32,198 nt of DNA from an uncultured SAR116 cluster alpha proteobacterium (lineage in GTDB: Bacteria; Pseudomonadota; Alphaproteobacteria; Puniceispirillales; Marisalimonadaceae), in the NCBI GenBank assembly GCA_902583415.1, contig CACHVW010000012.1, positions 1 through 32,198 on the forward strand, read 5' to 3'. A program made the translations under genes and the position numbers. Below are positions 1-6,741 of the stretch, piece after piece (position 1 is the first letter of the stretch; every line of letters begins with the position of its first letter). The notes under the pieces are model-generated. The model searched no databases and was not told the DNA's origin. It worked only from the letters and a program-made list of their open reading frames with translations.

Positions 1-81
1 TTTAATTGTTTCTGAAGTAACCCCAAAAAATTTAAGGATTTCTTTTCCATTTACATATGTTTTATTTTCAAATAGTGCCAT
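1..81 (-). CDS. Truncated unknown protein (N-terminal 27 residues)
   Basis: An open frame runs leftward from ATG at 81 and leaves the window after 27 codons without a stop. The start is well supported by AAAGGAGG about 6 nt upstream, the strongest Shine-Dalgarno I see in the window. The visible peptide begins MALFENKTYVNGKEILKFFG and continues VTSETIK. The part from NGKEIL onward could be the first helices of a small helix-turn-helix domain, but too little is present to name a family. The strong ribosome-binding site and the structured leader suggest a well-expressed, regulated gene. Function unknown. Confidence 0.6.
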   Translation of the reverse strand, partial: MALFENKTYVNGKEILKFFGVTSETIK

Positions 82-227
82 CGTGGCCTCCTTTTAATTA
101 GATTAAAAAAACAGGCATCGATTTTTTAAGATGAGATTCAACTTCTACGATGTTCACTGAAGTTGTTGCATACTGATTACGCTAGTATGGCAGCGAGGTG
201 CCCTCACCGAGCATATACATTATATCA
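82..227 (-). promoter_or_regulatory. Extended -10 promoter and structured 5' leader
   Basis: Reading leftward, TGATATAAT (219-227) is an extended -10 element with no good -35, so transcription should start near 212. The roughly 130-nt leader has three local inverted repeats: GGTG/CACC (197-200 with 205-208), CATACT/AGTATG (169-174 with 184-189, 9-nt loop) and CAACTTC/GAAGTTG (139-145 with 159-165, 13-nt loop). A fourth hairpin joins 102-111 to 89-98 with a 3-nt loop and includes the AAAAGGA of the Shine-Dalgarno. The architecture resembles a translational riboswitch or RNA thermometer, but I do not recognise a known class. The repeats are visible in the sequence; the regulatory role is inferred. 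Confidence 0.45.
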
Positions 228-421
228 GGTCCAGAATCGCTAGAAAAGGCCCTATTTAGATTTTTTTTAATTTTTTTTTAAGTTATTGGATTTACTAAAA
301 AGGAGATAAAAATTAATTAAAACCGGTCACATCTCCGTCACAATTGCTTTGACTTTTATGAAAAATCCTGAGATTCTATAATTATAACAAGTGAGGTGTG
401 GCTTATTATTCAAGGGGTTAT
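228..421. other. Intergenic stretch without a recognisable gene
   Basis: This stretch lies between the leader of the left-edge gene and tRNA-Met. It holds T-rich runs (258-282), the repeated word GTCACA (near 327 and 337) and, on the + strand, TTGACT (350-355) and TATAAT (377-382). Those two are 21-22 nt apart, too far for a normal sigma-70 promoter. I see no convincing open reading frame, RNA gene or terminator hairpin. Confidence 0.4.
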
Positions 422-498
422 TGGTAGCGGAGGAGGGACTTGAACCCCCGACACCCGGATTATGATTCCGGTGCTCTAACCAGCTGAGCTACTCCGCC
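422..498 (-). tRNA. tRNA-Met(CAU), elongator type
   Basis: The leftward strand gives a complete 77-nt cloverleaf starting GGCGGAG and ending CTCCGCTACCA, so CCA is encoded. The anticodon stem CCGGA/TCCGG closes a 7-nt loop ATCATAA with anticodon CAT. The T arm has GGGGGTTCAAGTCCCTC and the D arm AGCTCAGCTGGTTAGAGC. The acceptor and anticodon stems match alphaproteobacterial elongator tRNA-Met as I know it, rather than initiator tRNA (the acceptor end is fully paired). A CAU anticodon could also belong to the lysidine-modified tRNA-Ile2, which I consider less likely. Confidence 0.95.
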
Positions 499-512
499 AA
501 TTGATTAAATAG

Positions 513-541
513 TTACTAAATATAATTTATTTTGTAGTCAA
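513..541 (-). promoter_or_regulatory. Candidate promoter of tRNA-Met
   Basis: On the leftward strand TTGACT (536-541) is followed after 17 nt by TAGTAA (513-518), about 14 nt before the tRNA starts. The -35 is close to consensus and the -10 is weak. It sits in the 66-nt gap between the stop of the VOC gene and the tRNA, so the tRNA could also be read from the upstream operon. Confidence 0.45.
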
Positions 542-564
542 GTAATTACAGTCATAAATATAAT

Positions 565-1215
565 TTATATTAATATAACTGCATCTCTTAAATTATCTTT
601 GAGTTTTAATTTGAAGATTGAAGTATTTTCTTCCGTTGTTATTGAAACTGAAACATTCTCAATTTCTCCAAAGGATTTGAAAAAATTATTAAAATGTTGA
701 TATGACTCAGATAATTTAATTTCAAAGCTAATTAGTTCAAATTGATTCTTTTTCATTTGATATATTGGTTTTTTACTTTTCCAAGAAATTAAACTAGGTA
801 TGATTCCTGCTTCTATAATTTCACTGTCTAAAATGTTATTTTTAAACTTTGGCATTGCAAATTGCCATTTGTATCTATCCCGCGATGCTAAAAAAAAAGG
901 ATCATAATACTTATTAATTCTTATATCATTATTTTCAATTACATAACCAATAATTTGTGGTGATTTTTTTAATTTAGATTGTAAATTTGAGTTATCTAAG
1001 TTGAACCATTTTCTATTATTTAAATTGCTTATTTTTGGATCAATTGCAATTACCTCTAGGTAAACCCTTTTACTAATTCTTATCACTCTATTATGTGTTC
1101 CCATATCCTTGTGGTGGCCAATATCACTTAGCTTGGCTTGAAGTATATTTTCAATAAATTCAGTTCCTTCTTCTAAAGTGAAAGACCCAAAAACAATATG
1201 ATCTAAGTTATGCAT
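565..1215 (-). CDS. VOC-superfamily (glyoxalase-like domain) protein
   Basis: A 216-residue protein resembling the Glyoxalase_3 type of vicinal-oxygen-chelate fold. It starts with LDHIVFG, then has the GMGTHN-like segment (DMGTHNRVIRI, about residues 37-47) and YLEVIAIDP (about 52-60), the usual order of a divergent betaalphabetabetabeta half. The second half is poorly conserved. Such proteins may be enzymes or binding proteins, so the substrate cannot be told. Its ATG (1213-1215) overlaps the mnmA stop by 8 nt, so it is the last gene of the sulfur operon and probably translationally coupled to mnmA. Whether it has anything to do with sulfur is unknown. The family call is fairly safe; the role is not. 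Confidence 0.75.
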   Translation of the reverse strand: MHNLDHIVFGSFTLEEGTEFIENILQAKLSDIGHHKDMGTHNRVIRISKRVYLEVIAIDPKISNLNNRKWFNLDNSNLQSKLKKSPQIIGYVIENNDIRINKYYDPFFLASRDRYKWQFAMPKFKNNILDSEIIEAGIIPSLISWKSKKPIYQMKKNQFELISFEIKLSESYQHFNNFFKSFGEIENVSVSITTEENTSIFKLKLKDNLRDAVILI

Positions 1216-2398
1216 TATAAAATTGAATATCAGCTAATTTGTTAGGAGCTTCTGTTATCCACCCACCACCCAATATATGAGAGCTATCTCTAATATTGTA
1301 AAACACAGCAGCTTGACCAGTTGAGACACCAAATTGAGGATTGTCAAATGTTACATAAGCAAGACTATTATCAAAATTTACTTGAATAGTTCCAATTACT
1401 GGTTGTGAAGAATTTCTTAACTTAACTAACAATCTAAATTTTGTTTCATTTACTAGATCAAATAGCCAGTTACAGTCAGATATTTTAATTTTTTTACACG
1501 ATAAAAACTCTTTAGGACCAACGATTACATTATTTTTTTGTGTATCAAGAGCAATTACATATAAAATACTATTATTCTCATCTACCCCTTTTCTACCCCC
1601 AACACCAATCCCTTTTCTTTGACCAATGGTGAAGTCAATTATACCATTATGTTTACCTAAAACATTACCATTTACATCAATTATATTTCCTGGCTCAACA
1701 CTTCCTGGTCTCAATTTTCTAACTACCTCTGCATATTTACCTTCAGGAACAAAACATATATCTTGGCTATCAGGTTTATTAGCTACATTAAGATCATGAC
1801 GTTTAGCAATAGATCTAGTCTCATCTTTTGTCAGCGATCCAAGAGGAAATCTTACAAAATCAAGTTGTTTTATAGTTGTAGCAAATAAAAAATAGGATTG
1901 ATCTTTTATTGGGTCTACTCCAGTATATAGGCTTAAATGTCCTTTTTTTGTTTTTCTTCTGATATAATGTCCAGTGGCCATCGCGCTAGCTCCAAGATTT
2001 TTGGCTCTATCAAACATATCTATAAATTTAACTGTCTGATTACATCTTACACAAGGAATTGGAGTTTCACCTCTTAGGTAAGAATCTGCGAAGTCATTCA
2101 TAACTTGATCTTGGAAAATACTTTCATAGTTTAAAACATAATGAGGAATTCCAAGCTTACTTGAAACTAATCTAGCATCATTAATATCTGAACCTGCACA
2201 ACATGCCCCTTTTTTTTGAAGGGCTTTGCCATAATCGTATAGTTGCATGGTTAAACCAACCACTTCATAACCCGCTTCAACAAGCAATGCAGCAGTTACA
2301 GAAGAGTCCACACCGCCAGACATTGCTACAACTACACGATGATTAGATGGATGACCCTCTAAATCCATTTCTTTTATGATTTGGTTAATATTGATCAT
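1208..2398 (-). CDS. mnmA: tRNA-specific 2-thiouridylase MnmA
   Basis: MnmA activates U34 of tRNA-Lys/Glu/Gln with ATP and replaces its 2-oxygen by sulfur delivered as persulfide. The PP-loop SGGVDSS lies near residues 27-33. The two catalytic cysteines are in PCVRCN (about C119) and DSQDICFVPEG (about C215), and the TGHY motif lies between. A CCAG pair (about 66-69) is typical of alphaproteobacterial members. Length, about 396 residues, is normal. The frame extends to a GTG at 2401, two nt after the ferredoxin stop. I prefer the ATG at 2398, but neither has well-spaced Shine-Dalgarno, and an ATG at 2368 (starting MDLEGHPSNHR) also fits homologue starts. Lying downstream of a cysteine desulfurase, it has its likely sulfur donor in the same operon. 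Confidence 0.96.
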   Translation of the reverse strand: MININQIIKEMDLEGHPSNHRVVVAMSGGVDSSVTAALLVEAGYEVVGLTMQLYDYGKALQKKGACCAGSDINDARLVSSKLGIPHYVLNYESIFQDQVMNDFADSYLRGETPIPCVRCNQTVKFIDMFDRAKNLGASAMATGHYIRRKTKKGHLSLYTGVDPIKDQSYFLFATTIKQLDFVRFPLGSLTKDETRSIAKRHDLNVANKPDSQDICFVPEGKYAEVVRKLRPGSVEPGNIIDVNGNVLGKHNGIIDFTIGQRKGIGVGGRKGVDENNSILYVIALDTQKNNVIVGPKEFLSCKKIKISDCNWLFDLVNETKFRLLVKLRNSSQPVIGTIQVNFDNSLAYVTFDNPQFGVSTGQAAVFYNIRDSSHILGGGWITEAPNKLADIQFYNA

Positions 2399-2403
2399 CA
2401 CCT

Positions 2404-2727
2404 TTACTCTTCAGGAATTGAAACTCTTAAACCATCAAGTTTGTCAGTCACTTCAATTTGACACCCTAATCGAGAAGTTGGTTTTAATCCATCAGCTAAA
2501 TCTAGCATATCTTCTTCATCAGGATTAGGACCTCCAACAACCGGAAACCATTCTTTATCAATTATAACATGACAGGTACAACAGGAGATTGATCCTCCAC
2601 AAGTACCTTCAATTCCTAAATCATTATCTCTAGCCACTTCCATTAAAGATAATCCATTTTCTGCTTCTATAGATTTTTCAATACCATCTTGATTAACAAA
2701 TACGAGTTTTGTCACATTAGACTCCAT
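2404..2727 (-). CDS. fdx: 2Fe-2S ferredoxin, adrenodoxin/ISC type
   Basis: A 107-residue soluble electron carrier. The cluster ligands are C43, C49 and C52 (C-x5-C-x2-C) and C89 in SRLGCQI, with the family signature HVIIDKEWF and EEDMLDLADGL between them. C50 is an additional cysteine beside the ligands; C-C-x-C is a variation of the usual CSTC. This type supplies electrons to iron-sulfur cluster assembly and similar reactions. It sits 4 nt after the desulfurase stop and 5 nt before the mnmA ATG, so it is tightly embedded in the operon and may reduce persulfide or cluster intermediates there. The start at ATG 2727 has no clear Shine-Dalgarno, consistent with coupling. Confidence 0.93.
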   Translation of the reverse strand: MESNVTKLVFVNQDGIEKSIEAENGLSLMEVARDNDLGIEGTCGGSISCCTCHVIIDKEWFPVVGGPNPDEEDMLDLADGLKPTSRLGCQIEVTDKLDGLRVSIPEE

Positions 2728-2731
2728 ATTA

Positions 2732-3859
2732 TTATTTTGCTTGCAAATTTGACCAACACTGAGCCAACCTATCTAATTCTTTTCTAGTTATCAAGTTTTC
2801 TAAATTTAAAATAGCATCATTTGGAGGAAAAGAAAATCTTACAGAGTTAGAAGCAAGATTATCATATCCCATTGCGCTAACAACATGACTTTTAGAAACT
2901 TTACCAGAACTGCAAGCTGAACCAGAACTAACTGAAAATGATTCTAAATCTAATTTCATCAATGCTAAATCTCCGGGTATGTTAGGTAGAGCCATTAGAA
3001 TTGTATTTGCAACTTTATTTGCTTTTTCTCCAAAAAAAATTGTTTCTGGACTTAAAGTCTTTATTTTTTCTTGAAAATAATCTCTAAGAGATTTTACTTT
3101 GGAATAATTATTTTCAGTTGCATTAATAATGAATTTAGCAGCTTCACCAAATCCTCTTATTCCTAGAATATTTTCTGTTCCTGCTCTCATCCCTTTTTCT
3201 TGCCCACCACCTAAAATATGTGGCCTTAAATCTATCTTGTCATTATAAATCAAAGCTCCTATCCCAGTTGGAGCTCCAATTTTGTGACCTGAGAGTGTTA
3301 AAAAATCTAATTCTACTTCTTTTAGATTTATTTTAATTTTACCTAGAGCTTGTGCAGCATCACAATGAACTAAGCATCTAAATTTTTTAGCAATTTCAAC
3401 AACATGATCAATTGGCTGTATAATACCTGTCTCGTTATTTACCCACATCACGGATACCAGTATTTTTTTATTATTTTTAACTAATTTTTTTAAATATAAT
3501 TCAAGAAAATTCAAATCTATGACACCATCTTGATTTACTGGAATAATGTGATCACTTTTAGATGAAGATAATACTGCAAAATGTTCTATAGAACTTACGA
3601 CAATAGTCTCAAAATTACTAAATATCAGATTAATAGCTTCTGTTGCAGAACCAGTAAAAATTATATTATTCTTGTTTGCATTAATTAATTCACCAATGTT
3701 TGTCCTAGCAATATCAATTATATCTTTACCTTTTCTTCCATAATAATGAACTGACGATGCATTCAATGGACCAACATCCATACAATCTATTAAGGATTTT
3801 TTTACTTCCTTTAATAGTGGAACAGTTGCATTATAATCTAGATAAATTTGTTTTTTCAC
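2732..3859 (-). CDS. Cysteine desulfurase (NifS/IscS family)
   Basis: A PLP enzyme that converts cysteine to alanine and passes the sulfur on as a persulfide. The 375-residue sequence opens with YLDYNATVPL and has IEHFAVL (H93), the cofactor aspartate in HCDAAQALG, the PLP lysine in LSGHKIG (K193) and the reactive cysteine C316 in SSGSACSSGK. The active loop is NifS-like, not the longer SACTSASLEPS form of E. coli IscS, so I leave the symbol blank. The start is a GTG at 3859 with no good Shine-Dalgarno. It lies 39 nt after cysE and directly before fdx. No IscU, IscA or Rrf2-type regulator accompanies it here, which favours tRNA thiolation as at least one of its jobs. Confidence 0.93.
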   Translation of the reverse strand: MKKQIYLDYNATVPLLKEVKKSLIDCMDVGPLNASSVHYYGRKGKDIIDIARTNIGELINANKNNIIFTGSATEAINLIFSNFETIVVSSIEHFAVLSSSKSDHIIPVNQDGVIDLNFLELYLKKLVKNNKKILVSVMWVNNETGIIQPIDHVVEIAKKFRCLVHCDAAQALGKIKINLKEVELDFLTLSGHKIGAPTGIGALIYNDKIDLRPHILGGGQEKGMRAGTENILGIRGFGEAAKFIINATENNYSKVKSLRDYFQEKIKTLSPETIFFGEKANKVANTILMALPNIPGDLALMKLDLESFSVSSGSACSSGKVSKSHVVSAMGYDNLASNSVRFSFPPNDAILNLENLITRKELDRLAQCWSNLQAK

Positions 3860-3898
3860 AACTAAAGCTTAAAACCTAAAACATTAAAAGTTTTTAAT

Positions 3899-4597
3899 TT
3901 ATTTTTTTTGAATTTTATTTTTTGTAACTTTTTTGTTATCCAAAGTCTTTATTTTTTTTTCTAAATTTTCAACTTTTTTAAGTAAATCAACTAATATTTT
4001 TTCTCTTGGATCAGTATCACTTGCTGATATTCCATAGGCTTTAAAATTTTCCTTTTTCTTTGATCTTGCAAATTCTCTTGCAGGTACTCCTGCTACAGTG
4101 ACATTAGGTGCCACGTCTCTTGAAACAACGGAATTAGCACCGATTCTTGCATTGTCTCCAACTTTTATTGCTCCCAAAATTTGAGCGCCAGACCCAATAA
4201 TTACATTATTTCCAATGGTGGGATGTCTTTTTTGATTTCTTTGTAAATCACTTTCTATTGATGGCATTATACCACCTAATGTAACCCCTTGATATATAGT
4301 TACGTTTTCTCCTATTTCAGCTGTTTCACCAATGACTATACCTAAACCATGATCCATAAAAAAATTGTTTCCTATTTTTGCAGCTGGGTGTATTTCTATG
4401 CCCGTAAAAATCCTAGCAAAATACATAATCAACCTACCAAGAAATTTTAAGTTGTATCTCCAAAAAATATTTCCAATCTTATAAAAAAACATCACATGAA
4501 ATGTTGGATATAAAAAAACAACCCCTAACCTACTCCCAGCAGCTGGATCTCTTTCTCTAATAGAGTCAATTTCATTAATTAAATTTTTAAATATCAT
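3899..4597 (-). CDS. cysE: Serine O-acetyltransferase
   Basis: CysE transfers acetyl from acetyl-CoA to serine, giving O-acetylserine for cysteine synthesis. The 232-residue protein is the short type. An N-terminal helical region (1-65) is followed by IHPAAKIG (H70), FMDHGLGIVIGETAEIG (D82/H83, the expected catalytic pair) and a left-handed beta-helix of hexapeptide repeats to about 185 (YQGVTLGG, HPTIGNNVIIGSGAQILG). Residues about 195-232 are lysine-rich and look coiled-coil. It is the first gene of the leftward sulfur operon, putting precursor supply upstream of the desulfurase that consumes cysteine. The start at ATG 4597 is the only sensible one. Confidence 0.95.
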   Translation of the reverse strand: MIFKNLINEIDSIRERDPAAGSRLGVVFLYPTFHVMFFYKIGNIFWRYNLKFLGRLIMYFARIFTGIEIHPAAKIGNNFFMDHGLGIVIGETAEIGENVTIYQGVTLGGIMPSIESDLQRNQKRHPTIGNNVIIGSGAQILGAIKVGDNARIGANSVVSRDVAPNVTVAGVPAREFARSKKKENFKAYGISASDTDPREKILVDLLKKVENLEKKIKTLDNKKVTKNKIQKK

Positions 4598-4815
4598 TAT
4601 ATCATTCTACATTTCATAGGTATTTATACTACATTTCTAGTAAAAGTAATTTTAAATTTTAATTCCAAATTAAATTTTAATACCCAATTAATATTGACAG
4701 AAGTAAATTTAGTAATTAATGGGTGGTTTATAAATTTTTTCTTAATATCTTTATAGTTTTATACGAACTTTATTTTATGATATAAAGTCATTAATTCATT
4801 TTCTGGAGAAAACAA
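4598..4815. promoter_or_regulatory. Divergent intergenic region between cysE and the hydrolase gene
   Basis: These 218 nt must drive two divergent operons. On the + strand a perfect TTGACA lies at 4694-4699, without a good -10 at 16-18 nt; closer to the hydrolase gene, TATGATATAAAG (about 4778-4789) could supply a -10. On the leftward strand TATAAA is present about 30 nt before cysE. I see no clear operator or hairpin. Confidence 0.3.
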
Positions 4816-5475
4816 ATGCCTGAGGTAATTCTAAATGGTCCACACGGAAGAATAGAGTGCAGATATCATTCCGGACAATCTCCTGATAGCCCTATAGCTT
4901 TAATATTACATCCTGAACCCAACCAAGGCGGAAGTATGAACAATAAAGTTTCTTATGCTATGTATCACGAGTTTAGAAACAGAGGTTTTTCAGTTTTACG
5001 GTTTAACTTTAGGGGTGTAGGAAGAAGTGAGGGTGTATATGAAGGGGGTGAAGGTGAACTAGCAGATGCGGCTGCTGTGTTAGATTGGATACAATCACAA
5101 AACATTCATTCTAGATACACATTCATTGCTGGATTTTCTTTTGGTTCATGGGTAGGAATGCAATTAATGATGAGAAGACCAGAAATTAGAGGTTTTATTG
5201 CAGTTTCACCTCCTGCTGACAAATTTGATTTCTCATTTCTTGCACCATGTCCTGCATCAGGTCTAATCATTCATGGGGAAGACAACAAAAGAGTTCCAAT
5301 TGAAGTTATTCAAAGACTTGTAGATAAGATATCTATTCAAAAAGGTATAAAAATAGATGTCGAATTTATAAAAGAAGCTAATCATATGTTTTCAAATCAT
5401 GATCAAGAATTATTAACTTCAATACAAAAATATCTTAATAATGTTTTGGATTCGTCTGAATACATTGAACTTTAA
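4816..5475 (+). CDS. Alpha/beta hydrolase, COG2945-like
   Basis: A 219-residue single-domain alpha/beta hydrolase. Visible elements are the oxyanion-side HPEP motif (about 32-35), FNFRGVGRSEG (about 63-73), the nucleophile elbow GFSFGS (serine about 112), an acid after IIHGEDNKRVP and the catalytic histidine in EANHMF. Members are small cytosolic serine hydrolases of unknown physiological substrate. The start has TGGAGA 7 nt upstream. It is followed after 24 nt by tyrS in the same direction, so they probably share a transcript. The fold and catalytic triad are confident; no substrate can be assigned. Confidence 0.88.
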   Translation: MPEVILNGPHGRIECRYHSGQSPDSPIALILHPEPNQGGSMNNKVSYAMYHEFRNRGFSVLRFNFRGVGRSEGVYEGGEGELADAAAVLDWIQSQNIHSRYTFIAGFSFGSWVGMQLMMRRPEIRGFIAVSPPADKFDFSFLAPCPASGLIIHGEDNKRVPIEVIQRLVDKISIQKGIKIDVEFIKEANHMFSNHDQELLTSIQKYLNNVLDSSEYIEL

Positions 5476-5499
5476 TATAAATAATTATGAGTTTTAAAA

Positions 5500-6741
5500 A
5501 TGAGTAAGACTAATAACTCTGAGTTTATAAAAATTATGAATGAACGAGGTTTCATCCATCAAATTACTGATATGGAAAATCTTCAAAAAGAAATGAATGC
5601 TGGTTCAGTAGTTGGATATATTGGATTTGATTGTACGGCTCCATCGTTGCATATTGGATCTCTAATTCAAATAATGATGTTACGTTGGCTTCAAAAATCA
5701 GGAAATAAACCTATCGTGCTTATGGGAGGAGGTACAACAAAAGTTGGAGATCCTTCCGGTAAAGATAGTACACGACCACTACTTTCTTCAGAAAAAATAA
5801 AATTTAATAAAGAGAATATTAAAACAATTTTTGAAAAATTCTTAAAATTCGGTGGAAATGATAATGATGCTATTATAGTGGATAATGCCGATTGGTTAGA
5901 AAATTTGAATTATATATCATTTTTAAGAGATTATGGGTCATTTTTTTCAGTTAACAAACTTATCAACTTAGAAAGTGTTAAATTAAGACTAGAAAGAGAA
6001 CAAAATTTATCTTTTTTAGAATTTAATTATTCACTTCTGCAAGCTTTTGATTTTCTACAACTTTCAAAAAATTATAATTGTAAATTACAAATGGGTGGTT
6101 CTGATCAATGGGGTAATATTGTTACTGGTATAGATTTAGTCAGAAAAGCTTCTTCAGAACAAGCTTTTGGACTTACTTCTCCACTTCTAACGACTAGCAG
6201 CGGATCAAAAATGGGTAAAACAGCTAACGGTGCTATTTGGTTGAACAAAGATCAATTATCTGATTGGGATTTTTGGCAATATTGGAGAAATACAGAAGAT
6301 TTGGATGTAGTTAAATTTTTAAAATTATTCACTGAACTTCCCATTTCAGAAATAAAAAAATTTGAAAAATTTAGGGGTGCTGAAATCAATGAGGCTAAAA
6401 TAATTTTAGCGAATGAAGTTACAAAATTATGTAGAAGTTCAGAAGCGGCAGATAAAATTGCCTCATCATCAGCAAAATTATTTAGTAATTCTGAAACAGA
6501 TGAAATTTTACCAAGTGTGGAAGTTACTAACAGTAAAATAAGTTTTATTGATGCTTTAAAAATTCTTAATTTTTTAAAATCAAATGGAGAAGCAAGAAGA
6601 TTAATTAGAGGCAATGGGGCTAAAATCAATGACGTTGTCATAAATGACGAAAACTATACTTTATCCAGCAAAGATTATAAAAATGGGAAAGTAAAAATTT
6701 CTTACGGTAAAAAAAAACATGGTCTACTTATTTTGACTTAA
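5500..6741 (+). CDS. tyrS: Tyrosyl-tRNA synthetase
   Basis: TyrS charges tRNA-Tyr. The 413-residue protein has the class I signature HIGS (51-54, after GFDCTAPSL), the tyrosine-site segment MGGSDQWGNI and the KMSKS counterpart KMGKT (237-241), a variant common in the bacterial TyrRS group. The C-terminal 65 residues form an S4-like RNA-binding domain (LRRLIRGNGAKIND-like region followed by GKKKHGLLIL). The start at ATG 5500 is favoured because an upstream ATG at 5487 hits a stop after six codons; the Shine-Dalgarno is weak. The TAA ends at 6741 and the next gene on the other strand ends at 6742, so no spacer or terminator separates them. Confidence 0.97.
   Translation: MSKTNNSEFIKIMNERGFIHQITDMENLQKEMNAGSVVGYIGFDCTAPSLHIGSLIQIMMLRWLQKSGNKPIVLMGGGTTKVGDPSGKDSTRPLLSSEKIKFNKENIKTIFEKFLKFGGNDNDAIIVDNADWLENLNYISFLRDYGSFFSVNKLINLESVKLRLEREQNLSFLEFNYSLLQAFDFLQLSKNYNCKLQMGGSDQWGNIVTGIDLVRKASSEQAFGLTSPLLTTSSGSKMGKTANGAIWLNKDQLSDWDFWQYWRNTEDLDVVKFLKLFTELPISEIKKFEKFRGAEINEAKIILANEVTKLCRSSEAADKIASSSAKLFSNSETDEILPSVEVTNSKISFIDALKILNFLKSNGEARRLIRGNGAKINDVVINDENYTLSSKDYKNGKVKISYGKKKHGLLILT

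Noticed and set aside
82-227. A known riboswitch, 6S RNA, SRP RNA or tmRNA
   Set aside because: I compared by eye with the conserved cores of SAM-II, guanidine-II, SRP and tmRNA and found no convincing match, so I left it unnamed.
350-382. A + strand promoter formed by TTGACT and TATAAT
   Set aside because: The spacing is about 21-22 nt, outside the normal 16-18, and no gene follows on that strand.
2728-3859. An Isc operon
   Set aside because: IscU, IscA, HscA/B and IscR are absent; only a desulfurase and ferredoxin are present, followed by mnmA.
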